A DNA stretch of 64,000 nt, taken from positions 2,294,001-2,358,000 of the forward strand of contig JAXBDG010000004.1 in NCBI GenBank assembly GCA_036320915.1, given 5' to 3'. This stretch comes from Linnemannia elongata. Its lineage: Eukaryota > Mortierellomycota > Mortierellomycetes > Mortierellales > Mortierellaceae. Every line of letters starts with the position of its first letter. Position 1 is the stretch's first letter. Shown here piece after piece: positions 36,647 through 46,657 of this stretch. The notes below the pieces were generated by a model, which searched no databases, was not told the DNA's origin, and saw nothing but the letters and a program-made list of their open reading frames with translations. The position numbers and the translations under genes are program-made.

Positions 36647-39145
36647 TTAATCCAGAGAAATGCGAGTGGCGCTGGGTGGGACGGGCACAAAGTTGTGCAC
36701 ATCGATTCCGCGCGAACTCAATTCTGCCTCGGCATGGCGGGGGACCAACATGGGAATAAGATCTGGGCGAATCGATAGTTCTATTTGACAAGAAAGTATA
36801 TGGAAGCGTGAGAAAAGCTGGCCTCGTGTGGAAAAACAACAATAGTGTGCTAAGGGTCCTGCATATTATACTTGATGAATGAATAGAGCGACTTACCGAG
36901 AGGAGTAAAGTTGAACAGAGGTGGGAGGTCCTTGCCATTAGGAAGTTTCGTTTCAGGGTTCCTGAGCTCGTCAAAGAAAGGATGGATCATCGCTTCAATG
37001 GGAGTGAATCGGCGCGAGGGCGTGTATTCCAAAAGTCGGGAGATGAGCTCCAAAGCCTCTGGTGGTGTCCTGGAACGGAAGATCTTGCTGAAGGGGTGAG
37101 GTTTGATCTGAGGGAACTTGTGCTCCATGTAATTGGGGTTCATCGTCTTGATCTGCTCCCTCGTAGGTGTTCCCAAAACCTTGATGATCTCAACCAGCTG
37201 ATCGATTCCACTCTCGCCGGGGAAGAGGGGCTGACCCAGCATCAACTCGGCCATAACACATCCCGTTGACCAAACATCTATAAACACAGAGCAAGGAGGG
37301 AAAAAAAAGAGTAAGTCAAGCGTGCGATGAGAGTGCGAGGTTGGCAGAATCCAAGCATAAAAAATGGCGTCCAATGAGCGAGGAGGGGGTCCAGAATCAT
37401 GAGCGATTGGATGCAGTGGGTTTTGTCGGTGAGAATGTGGTTATATTAGTGTTGTAGGGCGGAGGCGCGTCGAGTCGTCCAGGCAAGGAATGGAAGCATA
37501 AATGGACCAATTGATGTATTACCGATGTTGGTAGTGTAGTTGGTCGCGCCAAAGATGAGCTCAGGGGCTCGGTAATAACGTGAGCAGATGTACGAGACGT
37601 TTGGTTCTCCGGCGACCAAAATCTTGGCACTAAACAACATAATGCAAAGGAGAGAGGAAAATGAAGAAAAGAAAGACAATCCTGTTAGGGGAAAGGTGAC
37701 ACAAACCCATTTCTGCGATCTCATTTTCGACTTGCTGTCCTTTAAATGAGTGTCGAATTCCCCTCCGTCTTCGACTGACCCGCGCTCATTTTCATCTCCT
37801 CCCGTCTTTCTCTGACCGCCCAATGGTATTGAGCAGGAGCCAACTTCAATCCCAGACAGATCATGTGGCACATCAAAAAAAATAAAAAAAAAAAAAGGGA
37901 CACGCACTTGAGGTTTGGTCTTCCGCTTGCACACTTGCGCCTGCACTTCGCATAACAACCACAGAAAAAACAAAAAAAAAAAAAAAGAATTCGACTCGAC
38001 CCAACCCAACCCAACCCAAATATCCCAACATCACGTCCCACCCCCCCCTCTTTTCCTTTCCGCGCCCTCCAGTCACATAAAAAAAATGGTCTCTCATGCG
38101 ACCACACTTTCATGTATCGTACCTTCCGAAATCGCACAACTTCAAAATTCCGGTCGTGGGGTTGAGAAGAAGGTTCTGAGGCTTGATATCACGATGGCAG
38201 ATGCCGAGAGCGTGAATATAGGCGAGACTCCTGAACAGCTGGTACATGTACAACTTGATCTGAAGCATTGGCATTGTCTGCTTGATCTTGGAGTAGTGAC
38301 GGGAGGCACGGTAGACGGTCTCTGGGATGTACTCGAGGACAAGGTTGAGATAGACCTCATCCTTCTAAAAGATTTTTGTTTTTGTTTAGAAACAAACCGT
38401 GTTGGATGGGTTAGAAAGGAGATGGTTTGTTTCCAAGACATCCGGTCACTTCGCTCCGTTTCGACTTGCAGATTTGAGTACGAGTGCGGATACGGTACCT
38501 TTTCTCCGTTGGAATAAAAGAAGGCTTTGAGGTCGACAATGTTTGGGTGAGAGACGAGTCTCATGATCTGGAGCTCACGGTTCTAAAAGAAGGTGCGTGT
38601 GATGATAGTGGGGATGACGACGATGATGATGATAATATACATGCACGTTAGGACCATCAGTCAGGGAAAATACAAACAGGGCAATAATCAAACATGGTCT
38701 ATTGCCACAGAAAGTAATGGAGACGTGACAACGCCTTTTTTGACAAGAGGTCGATAGTGTTGGTGAACTGAAAAGAGAGTCGTACCTTGAAGCGCTTATC
38801 CTGAAGGACCTTCTTGATGGCAGCGTCTTCGCCGTTGCTGACTAGCTTTGCCTGGAAGACAACGCCAAAGGAGCCGTTTCCGATGACTTTACAGTTTGTA
38901 TAAGCGAGCTCGTGTGGTTCTCCGGACTTGCCCTCGTTGGCCATGACCTTGATAATCTTTGTGGGATCTGACTCGCCTATAAAGCCGATACGAGTTCGGA
39001 GATATGAATGACAGGGAGTGTGAATAAGAGTATTTTGGCGTAAGGAAAGGATTCCGCGTGATGAACCGGAACATAGCAAGTGTGTGTGCTAAAGAATGGG
39101 CTTACCACTAATCTTGATGCCATTGATGGGAGATGCTGAAGCCAT
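36647..39145 (-). CDS. Glycogen synthase kinase 3 (GSK-3/shaggy family)
   Basis: CMGC serine/threonine kinase that phosphorylates primed substrates in metabolism, differentiation and stress signalling. Exons: complement 39106-39145, 38786-38976, 38499-38582, 38123-38364, 37523-37629, 36897-37277 and 36647-36780, all in phase, giving 392 residues, the usual size for a fungal GSK-3. Seen: IGNGSFGVV loop (45-53), catalytic Lys68 ([13 protein letters not shown]), CHRDIKPQN with Asp164, DFG at 183-185, and the activation loop [17 protein letters not shown] with the conserved Tyr199. CMGC-lobe residues [12 protein letters not shown] and HPFFDELR follow. The last exon was found by phase: [18 protein letters not shown] then VHNFVPVP, ending at a TAA at 36647. 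The first exon codes for only 13 residues. Intron 4 (37630-38122, 493 bases) is the longest. Confidence 0.96.
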
Positions 39146-39503
39146 TTGGAGGATAGTTTCGCGTTATTGGGGTTTTGGTGGGCGTGTATGAGTGTGGAGG
39201 AGAGTAGTTGTGGTTGCTGGTTGGTTGGTTGGTTGGTTGGTTGGTTGACGGTGGTTGTGGATGAGCAGGTGATCAGGGTGTTTGTTGGCGGTGAAGATGG
39301 GCTATTATATTGAGTATGAACAAGAGGAGAAAAGAGAGGGAGAGGTGAGAAAGAAGAGAAAGAAAGAAAGAAACAAAGTAAGAAATCAAGGGTGAGCGGG
39401 AGAGCGAAAGAGGCCGACAAAAAAAGCCAAAGAGAGAGAGAGGGAAAGAGACAAAGGGAAGGGGGAGGGGGCGAGGAAAGGATGGTGAGAAGAGCCAGGA
39501 GGG

Positions 39504-39507
<4 letters not shown>

Positions 39508-39551
<44 letters not shown>
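39508..39551. repeat. (GA)n microsatellite in the GSK-3 promoter region
   Basis: About 44 bases of perfect GA repeat, 360 bases upstream of the GSK-3 start codon. Confidence 0.9.
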
Positions 39552-39554
<3 letters not shown>

Positions 39555-39801
39555 GAGGAGACGGATAAAGCGAAAGTGAATGATTGATAGTTAGATAGAC
39601 AGACAAAGCGAGTCAAAAAAGATATAAAAGCGGCAGGCGTACTTTTCTTGCTGTTGCTGAAGAAAAAGAACTAACGGGTAACGATGGTAATAAAAAGGTA
39701 GCAGTGATAAAGAAGAGAGGAGGAATCTGTTGGGAGTGAAATAGAGGGGGGTATTTGAGAGGGAAAAGAGAAAAGAGAAAAGAAGAAAGAAAGAAAGAAA
39801 G

Positions 39802-39839
<38 letters not shown>
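39802..39839. repeat. Poly-A homopolymer, 38 bp, preceded by GAAA units
   Basis: A run of 38 A directly following five AAGA/GAAA units, upstream of GSK-3; poly-T on the coding strand of that gene. Confidence 0.9.
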
Positions 39840-39841
<2 letters not shown>

Positions 39842-42058
39842 AAGAGAGACTGAGAAAGACAGAAGAAAAGGACAATGAGTTTAGCGCCGGGCCAGGATGA
39901 GAAAAAAAAATGAAATGAGAGAGATGACGAGGGGAAAGGAATACTCCGCCAGTCCATCATATTTTATTTAGCTTCCACCCACACAAAGTGGACAAGGACA
40001 CAAAAGCAGGTCAGTCGTCCGCAACATTCATGCACGCACAAACAACACACGCACCCTCTCTCATCATCGTGCTCCTTCCTTCCCTCCTTCCTTCTTTCTT
40101 TCTTTTCTTCCCGCACTCACTCACTCAATCATTCACTCGCTCTGGAGCACAGAACATGCAGCTCACCTTCCTTTGAGGGTTGAGGGAGGATAAAAAAAGC
40201 ATCAGCCATGGATGAAGCACAAACACACATTCATATCATCATCTCTCTTATCACATATTGGCTTTTTAACTGTTGTTGTACGTTTTCCATTTCTTCCCTT
40301 GTCTGTTCGTTTCTTTTTTCTTTTTCCTTTCACTCTTCATCTATCTTCTTCCTTCTTTTCCGCTCCACTTCTCATTTTCACCGAACATCATCACCCACAA
40401 ACAAGCACCGACACAGCAATCACTCACAAAAACTCAGGTCAGCTGGCTAGAGTTGTCTGTACGTGTGTGTGTGCTCCCAACAAACAAAACAATCAGCCTT
40501 ACCCCTCTCTTCTCTCTCTCTCCTCTCCACACTTCACCTCACCTCACCTCACGCGTCTGACCGTCATTACTTATATATTTTAGGCAGTAACATCCTTCCT
40601 TTCTTTACTCTCCCGGACAAAACAACAGAAAACAAACTCTCTCCTCTCCTCGCCTCTCCAACTACAAGAATCGGGAGGGGCTTCTTTCATGGCCCCTTCA
40701 TTGCTCTGAATGAACTCGATTGCAAACTGCATCTGAATGCGAAATGAAAACATCCACGCAAAAAAAGCCCTCCTGATGTCATTCCCTTGTCTTCCAGTTG
40801 TCCGTGCAATATACGCGAAGGTCTGTCCGATCCTGTGAGAAAATAAAATAGAATCCCCGCACCACTTCCATTTCCTTTAACCTGCCCTGCACTGTCTGTC
40901 TGGGGTTGAATATAGCATCTGTTGAGTGCTTTTTTTCCACCTTTTCCTGATGCGTGCCGATGAAGAGGGGCGATGAGTATGTCAAAGTACGCTAAATAAA
41001 TAAAAAAAGAAAAAAAAAAAGAACAGGAAGTGAGCACTTACAAAGCCAATGAGAGCTTGACGTCAATGGAATGAGACAAAGAATAGAAGTTGTGATGTAG
41101 AAGTCGTGTGAGTGTTGACGGTGGTGAGTGTCGATGGCGGTGAGTGTGATGTGAAGGAAAGAGAAGAGGAGAAGAGAGAAGTGAAGCAGGTTTTGAAGTC
41201 AGGTCAGAAGAAGAAACTAGGCCCGAAAGTGGGCTCTGTTCTTGATATATCTGCCTGGACCACGGGGTCGTCATCATCATCATCACCACCACCACTCTCC
41301 TAAAAGAGGGGTTCGTTCAATCCTTCCGTTGGCTGATCCGTTTGCCTGCCTATCCCCCTCTTTGTGAACAGCCGATTTCCGATCACGGGGATGCCACACT
41401 TTCCGTCCCATGGCACTGAATATAAAAGTGGCTATGGTGGATGGGACATGCATGCCGCACATGCTCACAACACACAGCCATTTTGAACATTGCCGGTTGC
41501 CGGATTGAAACAATTGCACGGGGACCCTACCTTTCCATGTGCTCAAACCCCCCCCAAAGCACGACCTTCAACCCTGCAGGCTAATATTACCTTGTCTGTT
41601 GCAGCAAAGCATAGCAACGCAGTTTTTTATTGACGCGACCCGTCTGTCAATTTTTTCTCCTCGGTGACCCTGTTCGCCCTCTCCTCTCGTTCTATCTCTT
41701 GCTCACGGACCAAGCTGACGTGACCAAAAAAAATGAAAAATTGAGCAAACGACGTCGTCCAATTTTACATAAATAAATATTCGTTTCATTCATTTGCAAG
41801 CTTTGAGTTACAGCAATACTCTTCGACATCATATCACTATTTCTATTTTGATAAGGTCCTTCAAAACAAGAGGTGCGGCCTCTGTCTTGTCAAATGTGCA
41901 TATACACAGTGCAACGCATGTGTTTACTAAAGCCAAACTGCAAGCAAAAGCAGTAACTACGAAAAAAGAGAGAACATAATAAAAAAATTAGCGAAAGTGG
42001 AGGAAGAGAATACAACGCTCTAACTTCGACGAAGGTCATATTCCTCGCTCTCCTGTAC

Positions 42059-42162
42059 AAAAAATGAAACTGCTCCGGGAAGAAAAAGATGCTCTCTGTG
42101 AGGATCGAACTCACGACCTTCAGATTATGAGACTGACGCTCTGCCGGCTGAGCTAAGAAAGC
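42059..42162 (-). repeat. Inverted repeat, left arm (tRNA-Met plus 3' flank)
   Basis: This 104-base arm matches 42302-42405 in inverted orientation: the 72-base tRNA gene is identical, and 30 of the following 32 flanking bases agree. Similarity stops at the tRNA 5' ends. Confidence 0.9.
42091..42162 (-). tRNA. tRNA-Met (CAT), elongator type
   Basis: 72-base gene without an intron. The acceptor stem pairs GCTTTCT with AGAGAGC (one T-G pair), the D arm is GCTCAGCCGGCAGAGC, the anticodon loop CTCATAA carries CAT, and the T arm is GTGAG-TTCGATC-CTCAC. The anticodon arm matches the fungal elongator tRNA-Met pattern (GTCAGTCTCATAATCTGAAGGTC is split here across stem and loop); the initiator has a different acceptor and anticodon stem. 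Transcription runs leftward into a T5 run at 42084-42088. Confidence 0.96.
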
Positions 42163-42301
42163 TGGTTACGACATGTTATTCTCTGTCCTACTTATTTCTG
42201 GCTTAACGTCTTTGACACGTGATAAGTATTTTGCCACGTGATACACCTCTATGAATTTACGAAGGATATAAGAGAGCAAAAAGAAAATAGGCCGCCACCT
42301 A
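42163..42301. promoter_or_regulatory. Spacer between divergent tRNA-Met genes with two CACGTG boxes
   Basis: 139-base spacer separating the 5' ends of two identical tRNA genes. It holds two palindromic CACGTG E-boxes at 42216-42221 and 42235-42240, each followed by ATA, within CACGTGATA direct repeats 19 bases apart. A TATAAG at 42267-42272 lies 30-35 bases upstream of the rightward tRNA gene. Pol III promoters of tRNA genes are mainly internal, so these sites may serve another purpose; CACGTG is the site class bound by bHLH factors such as Cbf1 and Tye7. Confidence 0.55.
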
Positions 42302-42373
42302 GCTTTCTTAGCTCAGCCGGCAGAGCGTCAGTCTCATAATCTGAAGGTCGTGAGTTCGATCCTCACAGAGAGC
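42302..42373 (+). tRNA. tRNA-Met (CAT), elongator type, second copy
   Basis: Identical over all 72 bases to the tRNA gene at 42091-42162, on the opposite strand and transcribed away from it. The structure is complete and the anticodon is CAT. A short T4 run (42376-42379) and then a T8 run (about 42401-42408) follow, separated by GCTTCCCGAAGC, which can form a small hairpin. Confidence 0.96.
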
Positions 42374-42405
42374 ATCTTTTGCTTCCCGAAGCAGTTTCAT
42401 TTTTT
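42302..42405 (+). repeat. Inverted repeat, right arm (tRNA-Met plus 3' flank)
   Basis: Partner of 42059-42162. The conservation of about 32 bases beyond the tRNA 3' end, in sequence that has no tRNA function, points to a recent inverted duplication or to gene conversion. Confidence 0.9.
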
Positions 42406-42620
42406 TTCACGGTGTTGGTGACTTAGGTGTCAGTTTGTTTTACAAGAATGGAGAAGGTGAACTTGTCAAGCATATCAACACAGTTCGGTCAAAGTTTTTT
42501 TTTTTTTTTTTTCCCGCTTAGATTTTAAAATATAAAGAACAAAGAACGCGTAAAAAAATGAGCTGCGAACGGTTTTTTATTGCTTCTCTTTTTTTATTAC
42601 GCTTTTTTGATCCTCTGGTC

Positions 42621-44189
42621 CTAGTACGGCAATGGCCCCGTCATCCGGTTCATAATCCAAGTCATGCCCACCCAATAAACCACAATCGCCCCAACAGCCG
42701 CTTTGGCAATCCAATCTGTATGCTCCTCCAGCAGCACATATCCACTCAACAACGATCCATGCACTGCACTCACAATTGTCGCCGACGCTATCCCTACAAC
42801 GCGACTCCAATACAGGTACTGGATCTGTACTAGATCGTCATCTTCGCGGTCGAGGACAAACTCTGTGAGGATCAGGACGCCGAGGAAGAGGGTTACGAGG
42901 AGGAAGATGAGGATGCCTTGGGCGAAGAGGTAGATGATCCAATGAATACCCATTAGGTTGTAGCCCAGTGTGCGGTTTGGGTCACGGTGGGCTACAATTG
43001 TGGAGAAGGGGTCGGTGCTGGTGGGGTTGGTGGATGCTTCAGAGGCCGAGGCGGCGATGGATGAGGGGAAGTTGGGAGGTGGTTTTGACCATGGGAGATG
43101 TGGTGCCTCTGGTCCTTGCTGTTGCTGCCGGTTGTTTTGGTTTTGGTAACCTAGTGCACCTGCGCCCATCAACTTAATAGATATCGGGTCGAGTGAAGGC
43201 ATCGCAAATTGTGGTGGCGGTAATGCCGACGGTGCTGTCTCAGAGTTAATCAATGCATCCTTATCCTGTTCTTCCTCCCCTCCTCCGACGTTGAGAGATG
43301 TCTGCCCCGCGACGACTGAATCGCGCTTGTCCTGCTCCAACTCCTGTCCCTGCGGTTGCTGATCTTTTGGGCCGGGCGGTGAGACCTTGAATGCGGACTT
43401 GGGCGCATCTGGGTACAGATGCATCGGTACCAGTGACTTGACCGCCACTCCTCCGTTCGTCATAGGAAGAACTACATTCGCCTTCTTGTTGTCTGACTGT
43501 TCCCGCTGGCTCACCGCAACAAAGATTTCGCTACTGTCTACAGCGCTTTCTCCCAAGTACGATGACAGCTCAGGTTCGAGCTCTGAGGTTGGGAAGGACA
43601 TGAAGAATGATGAGAAATCCACATCTTCAAGAGATGCGATTGCAGCTGTGGGTGGCGGGACTTGAGCGTTTTTTGTCTCTGTCAATGCTTGGTCCTGTCC
43701 TGACTCCTGTTTCTGGTGCTGTTGTGCTACCCGTGAAGCCTCAACCGTGGGCGAATCCAGAACTAACGCCGCTGATGGAATCAACTGAGCCTTCGCCGAC
43801 ACCGGCACCATCGCCCTTGAAGGAGCCACGCCTTCATGGACCATTCGATTATACGAACTATTACTCTCATTCCCGACCGCATAAACCATCACCAAATGCG
43901 CCGCCACCAGCATACACAAGCCCGATCCCGCAAGCATGACATAAGTCCTTGCCCTTTGCACCGTCAGCGAGATGCACTCGAACCGTTCCAGGTATCGATA
44001 GGAGAAGCAGAGGAGGGGGAATGTGAGGAGGGGAGGGATGAAGGCGATGAGGATGATAACGATCGGGGGGATGGAGTTTGAGACGAAGGGTGTTGAGGAG
44101 GAGAGGAGGACGGATGTGAGTGCGAAGGGAATATAGCCTAGAGAGGCTATTGAGTGGAAGAATGCGTGGAGGAGGGGTTTTCGTGTCAT
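42621..44189 (-). CDS. Predicted six-pass membrane protein, unknown function
   Basis: I do not recognise the family. A single exon codes for 522 residues from the ATG of MTRKPLLHAFF (44189); the frame remains open upstream but that part is pyrimidine leader. Hydrophobic segments: about 12-30, 36-60 and 76-98 in the first part, then 415-447, 464-487 and 493-513. The two membrane blocks are separated by a 310-residue soluble loop rich in Pro, Gln, Ser and acidic residues, including DLVQIQYLYWSRVVG between segments 4 and 5. The 415-447 stretch is long enough for a tilted or re-entrant helix. The stop codon at 42621 lies only about 215 bases from the right tRNA repeat arm. No catalytic or transport motif seen. 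Confidence 0.78.
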   Translation of the reverse strand: MTRKPLLHAFFHSIASLGYIPFALTSVLLSSSTPFVSNSIPPIVIILIAFIPPLLTFPLLCFSYRYLERFECISLTVQRARTYVMLAGSGLCMLVAAHLVMVYAVGNESNSSYNRMVHEGVAPSRAMVPVSAKAQLIPSAALVLDSPTVEASRVAQQHQKQESGQDQALTETKNAQVPPPTAAIASLEDVDFSSFFMSFPTSELEPELSSYLGESAVDSSEIFVAVSQREQSDNKKANVVLPMTNGGVAVKSLVPMHLYPDAPKSAFKVSPPGPKDQQPQGQELEQDKRDSVVAGQTSLNVGGGEEEQDKDALINSETAPSALPPPQFAMPSLDPISIKLMGAGALGYQNQNNRQQQQGPEAPHLPWSKPPPNFPSSIAASASEASTNPTSTDPFSTIVAHRDPNRTLGYNLMGIHWIIYLFAQGILIFLLVTLFLGVLILTEFVLDREDDDLVQIQYLYWSRVVGIASATIVSAVHGSLLSGYVLLEEHTDWIAKAAVGAIVVYWVGMTWIMNRMTGPLPY

Positions 44190-44824
44190 TTTTTTTGGTG
44201 GTGCCTTTATTTGTGGGAAAAAGTGTAGGAGAGTAAGAGGAGTAAATGTCAATGAGTTATGTGATTGTATGATCGTAAAAAAAAAAAAGAGGTAAGGAAA
44301 TGGTAGAAGATTGTAAAGGAAAAAGAGGAGAAAGGTAAAATGGTACGATAGGGTATAAATGAAGGACGCTGTTTGCAGTCGGCAAGAGTAAGAAGAAGAG
44401 AAGAAGAGAAAGAGAAGGAATATAATAAGGACAAAAAAAAAGGCTACAAGCAGAACACGAAGATCTAGAAAGAACGCCAGTTGGGTGAGAATGTAGATTC
44501 TATCTTGTCCGAGGCGATGCAAAAAGGGGCATGCCAGTCCATAGGAATGAAGGAAGGGGAATAATACATATATACATACAGCATAGTGCAGTACGACTCC
44601 GTATACTTCAACACACATTAAAAAAAAAGCTTATCATTCTCATTCCAACCAAAATGAACCAAAAGAAACAGAAAGAACAGCAGACATGCTATTTGTTGCT
44701 GTAGAAAGAAATGCAAAAAAGCTTTAAGCCCACGCAAAAGAAATCAGATCCTCACCGCTATGCAATTGTATTTTTATTTTTTTCCATTATCTTTTTTTTG
44801 CTTTTCTCTCTCTCTCCTTGTACT
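44190..44824. other. Intergenic region between membrane-protein and methyltransferase genes
   Basis: Leader side of the minus-strand membrane protein: purine-rich on the plus strand at 44280-44450, with a 12-base A run at 44278-44289. No gene seen. Confidence 0.6.
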
Positions 44825-46657
44825 TCATCCGCGAGTCAACCGGTAAACCTTGACTCCAAGTTCGTGAGTCGTCTCTTCGACGTTGAAGCGACAACGGATC
44901 TTGTCGAAGAACTCACGCTCCTTCCCCTGGCTCAGCTGCCGGCGTTTATAACCAAGGTAGATCTCCGTAAGTTTGGGTGTGCAAAGACCCTCAAGCGTGC
45001 TCAGCAACGACTCAAAGGCCAAAACGTCGTAGATGACGTCCGAGGCAATAACCACGTCCAAACCCTTTAATTCTTTGGAACCCGACAAAGGCCCTCCCCA
45101 CTTCAACACCTGCGAGCTAATGTCCACCTGAGGAGCGACGGAGCTGTTGGTGGTGATGTTGTAGCGGATCAGATCCATCGCGTCGTGCAGATCCGTCATC
45201 ACGACGCTTGTCCGCTTTGTCAAGTCGGCACTCTTGCTGCTCCGCAACTCGACCTCTGCCAGCCCTGCCAAATAGAGCCCGATGAGTCCTGTACCGGTGC
45301 TCAAGTCCAAAATCCGTTTTCCAGCAAACAAAGGCTTCGAGCGCTCATGAATCCCATCAGCCACCCTGTTTTTGAAGATATCCAGTATGACGAACGCAGA
45401 ATCCCAGACTCGTCCTTGAGGCATATGGTTGTGCCATTCCGTCAGTAACAGTGTGCGGGGAGGCTCGACGATCGAGTGAGGCGATGGGATGTCAAAGGGC
45501 CGGATGACCTTGATAGAGTGCTCGTTGGAAAGCGATGGCTGAGAGCGAGGTCGTGACCGCTGTTGCAACCAGGTCCTGTGCCGGGGAATCATGCTGGGGA
45601 AAACATATGGGCCGAGCGCAAGGGGGACGATGCCTTGGCGTGGGGAGCCAATGCGGATCCAGAACACGTCCCGGCTATTTGTAGTTGTTGTCGCCGTTCT
45701 AGCTGTCGTTCGACCAGTTTTTCCAGAAGTAGCGCCACCACCATTCTTGAAGGTCACTCGAAACTCTAATCCTCCCGTACCGGATTCGTAGATCCCAGGT
45801 CCTGCTGACTGGCTGGAGAGGGCATGCCAGCCTCTCGACTGAAGTCCGCGACTCTCGATTTGCAAGAGGCTGGACATTCCGATGCACGGGATCGCACCAT
45901 CGATCCCGTGGCTGCTGTCGTTGCCATCACCATCATCATCGCTGATATCAAGTCCTTGGAGGATGCTGCATTCCAAAGGCAGGACAGATTCGCTTGTGTC
46001 TAGTTGGAGGCTGGTCACCAGATCTTTGGTGTCCGGTAATGCGATAAACTCGTTGACGATCTTGAGATTGACGCTTGTCCACTCGCCAAGGACAATGTTA
46101 TCCGTGTAAGGGGGGTTCGAGCAAAGTCGATAAAGGATGGTGCCAAAGTGTCGCGCTGGTGAAAGTGTGCGAGGCGAGCTCGATGGTGATGAGATAGGTG
46201 AATCGGACGCGGAAGACGAAGTTGAAGTCACAGAGGGCGGAGGAGAAGGAGACGTGTTGGTGTGGGTGCTGTAGGGGAGAAAGTGTGGGAGACCCTGGCG
46301 GGCGATGGGCGATGGCTGTGCTGATATCATAGCTGTCTCAAGCTGGAGGTCGTTGTGGTGATGGTTTGTGCGAGTGAAGCCTTGTGGATAGGGCAAGGTT
46401 GATGAAGAAATGGTGGCGTCGTCGTGCGTGTTATGAACGCGTGCCTCTCGCGTGTCGACACACGTCGTCCTTTTTGTGTGGGCTCCTCCCCCGAAGACTG
46501 GCAGTTTCTCGTTGTTGTTGCTGCTGTTGACTGGACGTATGTTTGGTGTGTCTGTTGAAAACAGTGCTCCCTTTAGTTGTTGCCCGTCGTTATTGATGGT
46601 GATGGTGGTGGTTGTTGTTGTTGAGATCTGATGGGTTCGTCGTCGTGAACTGGACAT
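44825..46657 (-). CDS. METTL21-like (Methyltransf_16) protein methyltransferase with long N-terminus
   Basis: Predicted S-adenosylmethionine-dependent methyltransferase of the METTL21/EFM lysine methyltransferase group, whose members modify elongation factors and chaperones. One exon, 610 residues from the ATG at 46657 (MSSSRRRTHQ). The catalytic domain is C-terminal: GRVWDSAFVILDIF at about 415-428, motif I ILDLSTGTGLIGLYLAG (449-465), post-I acidic VVMTDL (485-490), DVVIASDVIYD (534-544, the place of the family's DxxY-type motif) and YKRR (570-573). Residues 1-160 are disordered, and 160-410 contain a moderately ordered region (FGTILYRLCSNPPYTDNIVLGEW) with an insertion. Most family members are 200-350 residues, so about 400 residues are extra. 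The final strand VKVYRLTRG closes the fold. The substrate is not predictable from sequence. Confidence 0.88.
   Translation of the reverse strand: MSSSRRRTHQISTTTTTTITINNDGQQLKGALFSTDTPNIRPVNSSNNNEKLPVFGGGAHTKRTTCVDTREARVHNTHDDATISSSTLPYPQGFTRTNHHHNDLQLETAMISAQPSPIARQGLPHFLPYSTHTNTSPSPPPSVTSTSSSASDSPISSPSSSPRTLSPARHFGTILYRLCSNPPYTDNIVLGEWTSVNLKIVNEFIALPDTKDLVTSLQLDTSESVLPLECSILQGLDISDDDGDGNDSSHGIDGAIPCIGMSSLLQIESRGLQSRGWHALSSQSAGPGIYESGTGGLEFRVTFKNGGGATSGKTGRTTARTATTTTNSRDVFWIRIGSPRQGIVPLALGPYVFPSMIPRHRTWLQQRSRPRSQPSLSNEHSIKVIRPFDIPSPHSIVEPPRTLLLTEWHNHMPQGRVWDSAFVILDIFKNRVADGIHERSKPLFAGKRILDLSTGTGLIGLYLAGLAEVELRSSKSADLTKRTSVVMTDLHDAMDLIRYNITTNSSVAPQVDISSQVLKWGGPLSGSKELKGLDVVIASDVIYDVLAFESLLSTLEGLCTPKLTEIYLGYKRRQLSQGKEREFFDKIRCRFNVEETTHELGVKVYRLTRG

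Larger units (their letters stand above)
39146..42058. other. Long intergenic region upstream of GSK-3
   Basis: No gene recognised in 2.9 kb. Bases 39146-39950 are purine-rich on the plus strand (GSK-3 leader and promoter), with (TTGG)n at 39217-39246, (GA)n at 39508-39551 and a 38-base A run at 39802-39839. Strand composition then flips: 40040-40560 is C/T-rich on the plus strand, with CACCT repeats at 40527-40551, and ends in a plausible acceptor (atatattttag) near 40584, but no open frame follows. Bases 41100-41230 are purine-rich again. Confidence 0.5.

Noticed and set aside
40687..41546. Minus-strand open frames of 85-116 codons between GSK-3 and the tRNA pair
   Set aside because: The frames do not join in phase through plausible splice sites and show no family features; one ends in a low-complexity Met/Val run from a CAT/CAC repeat.
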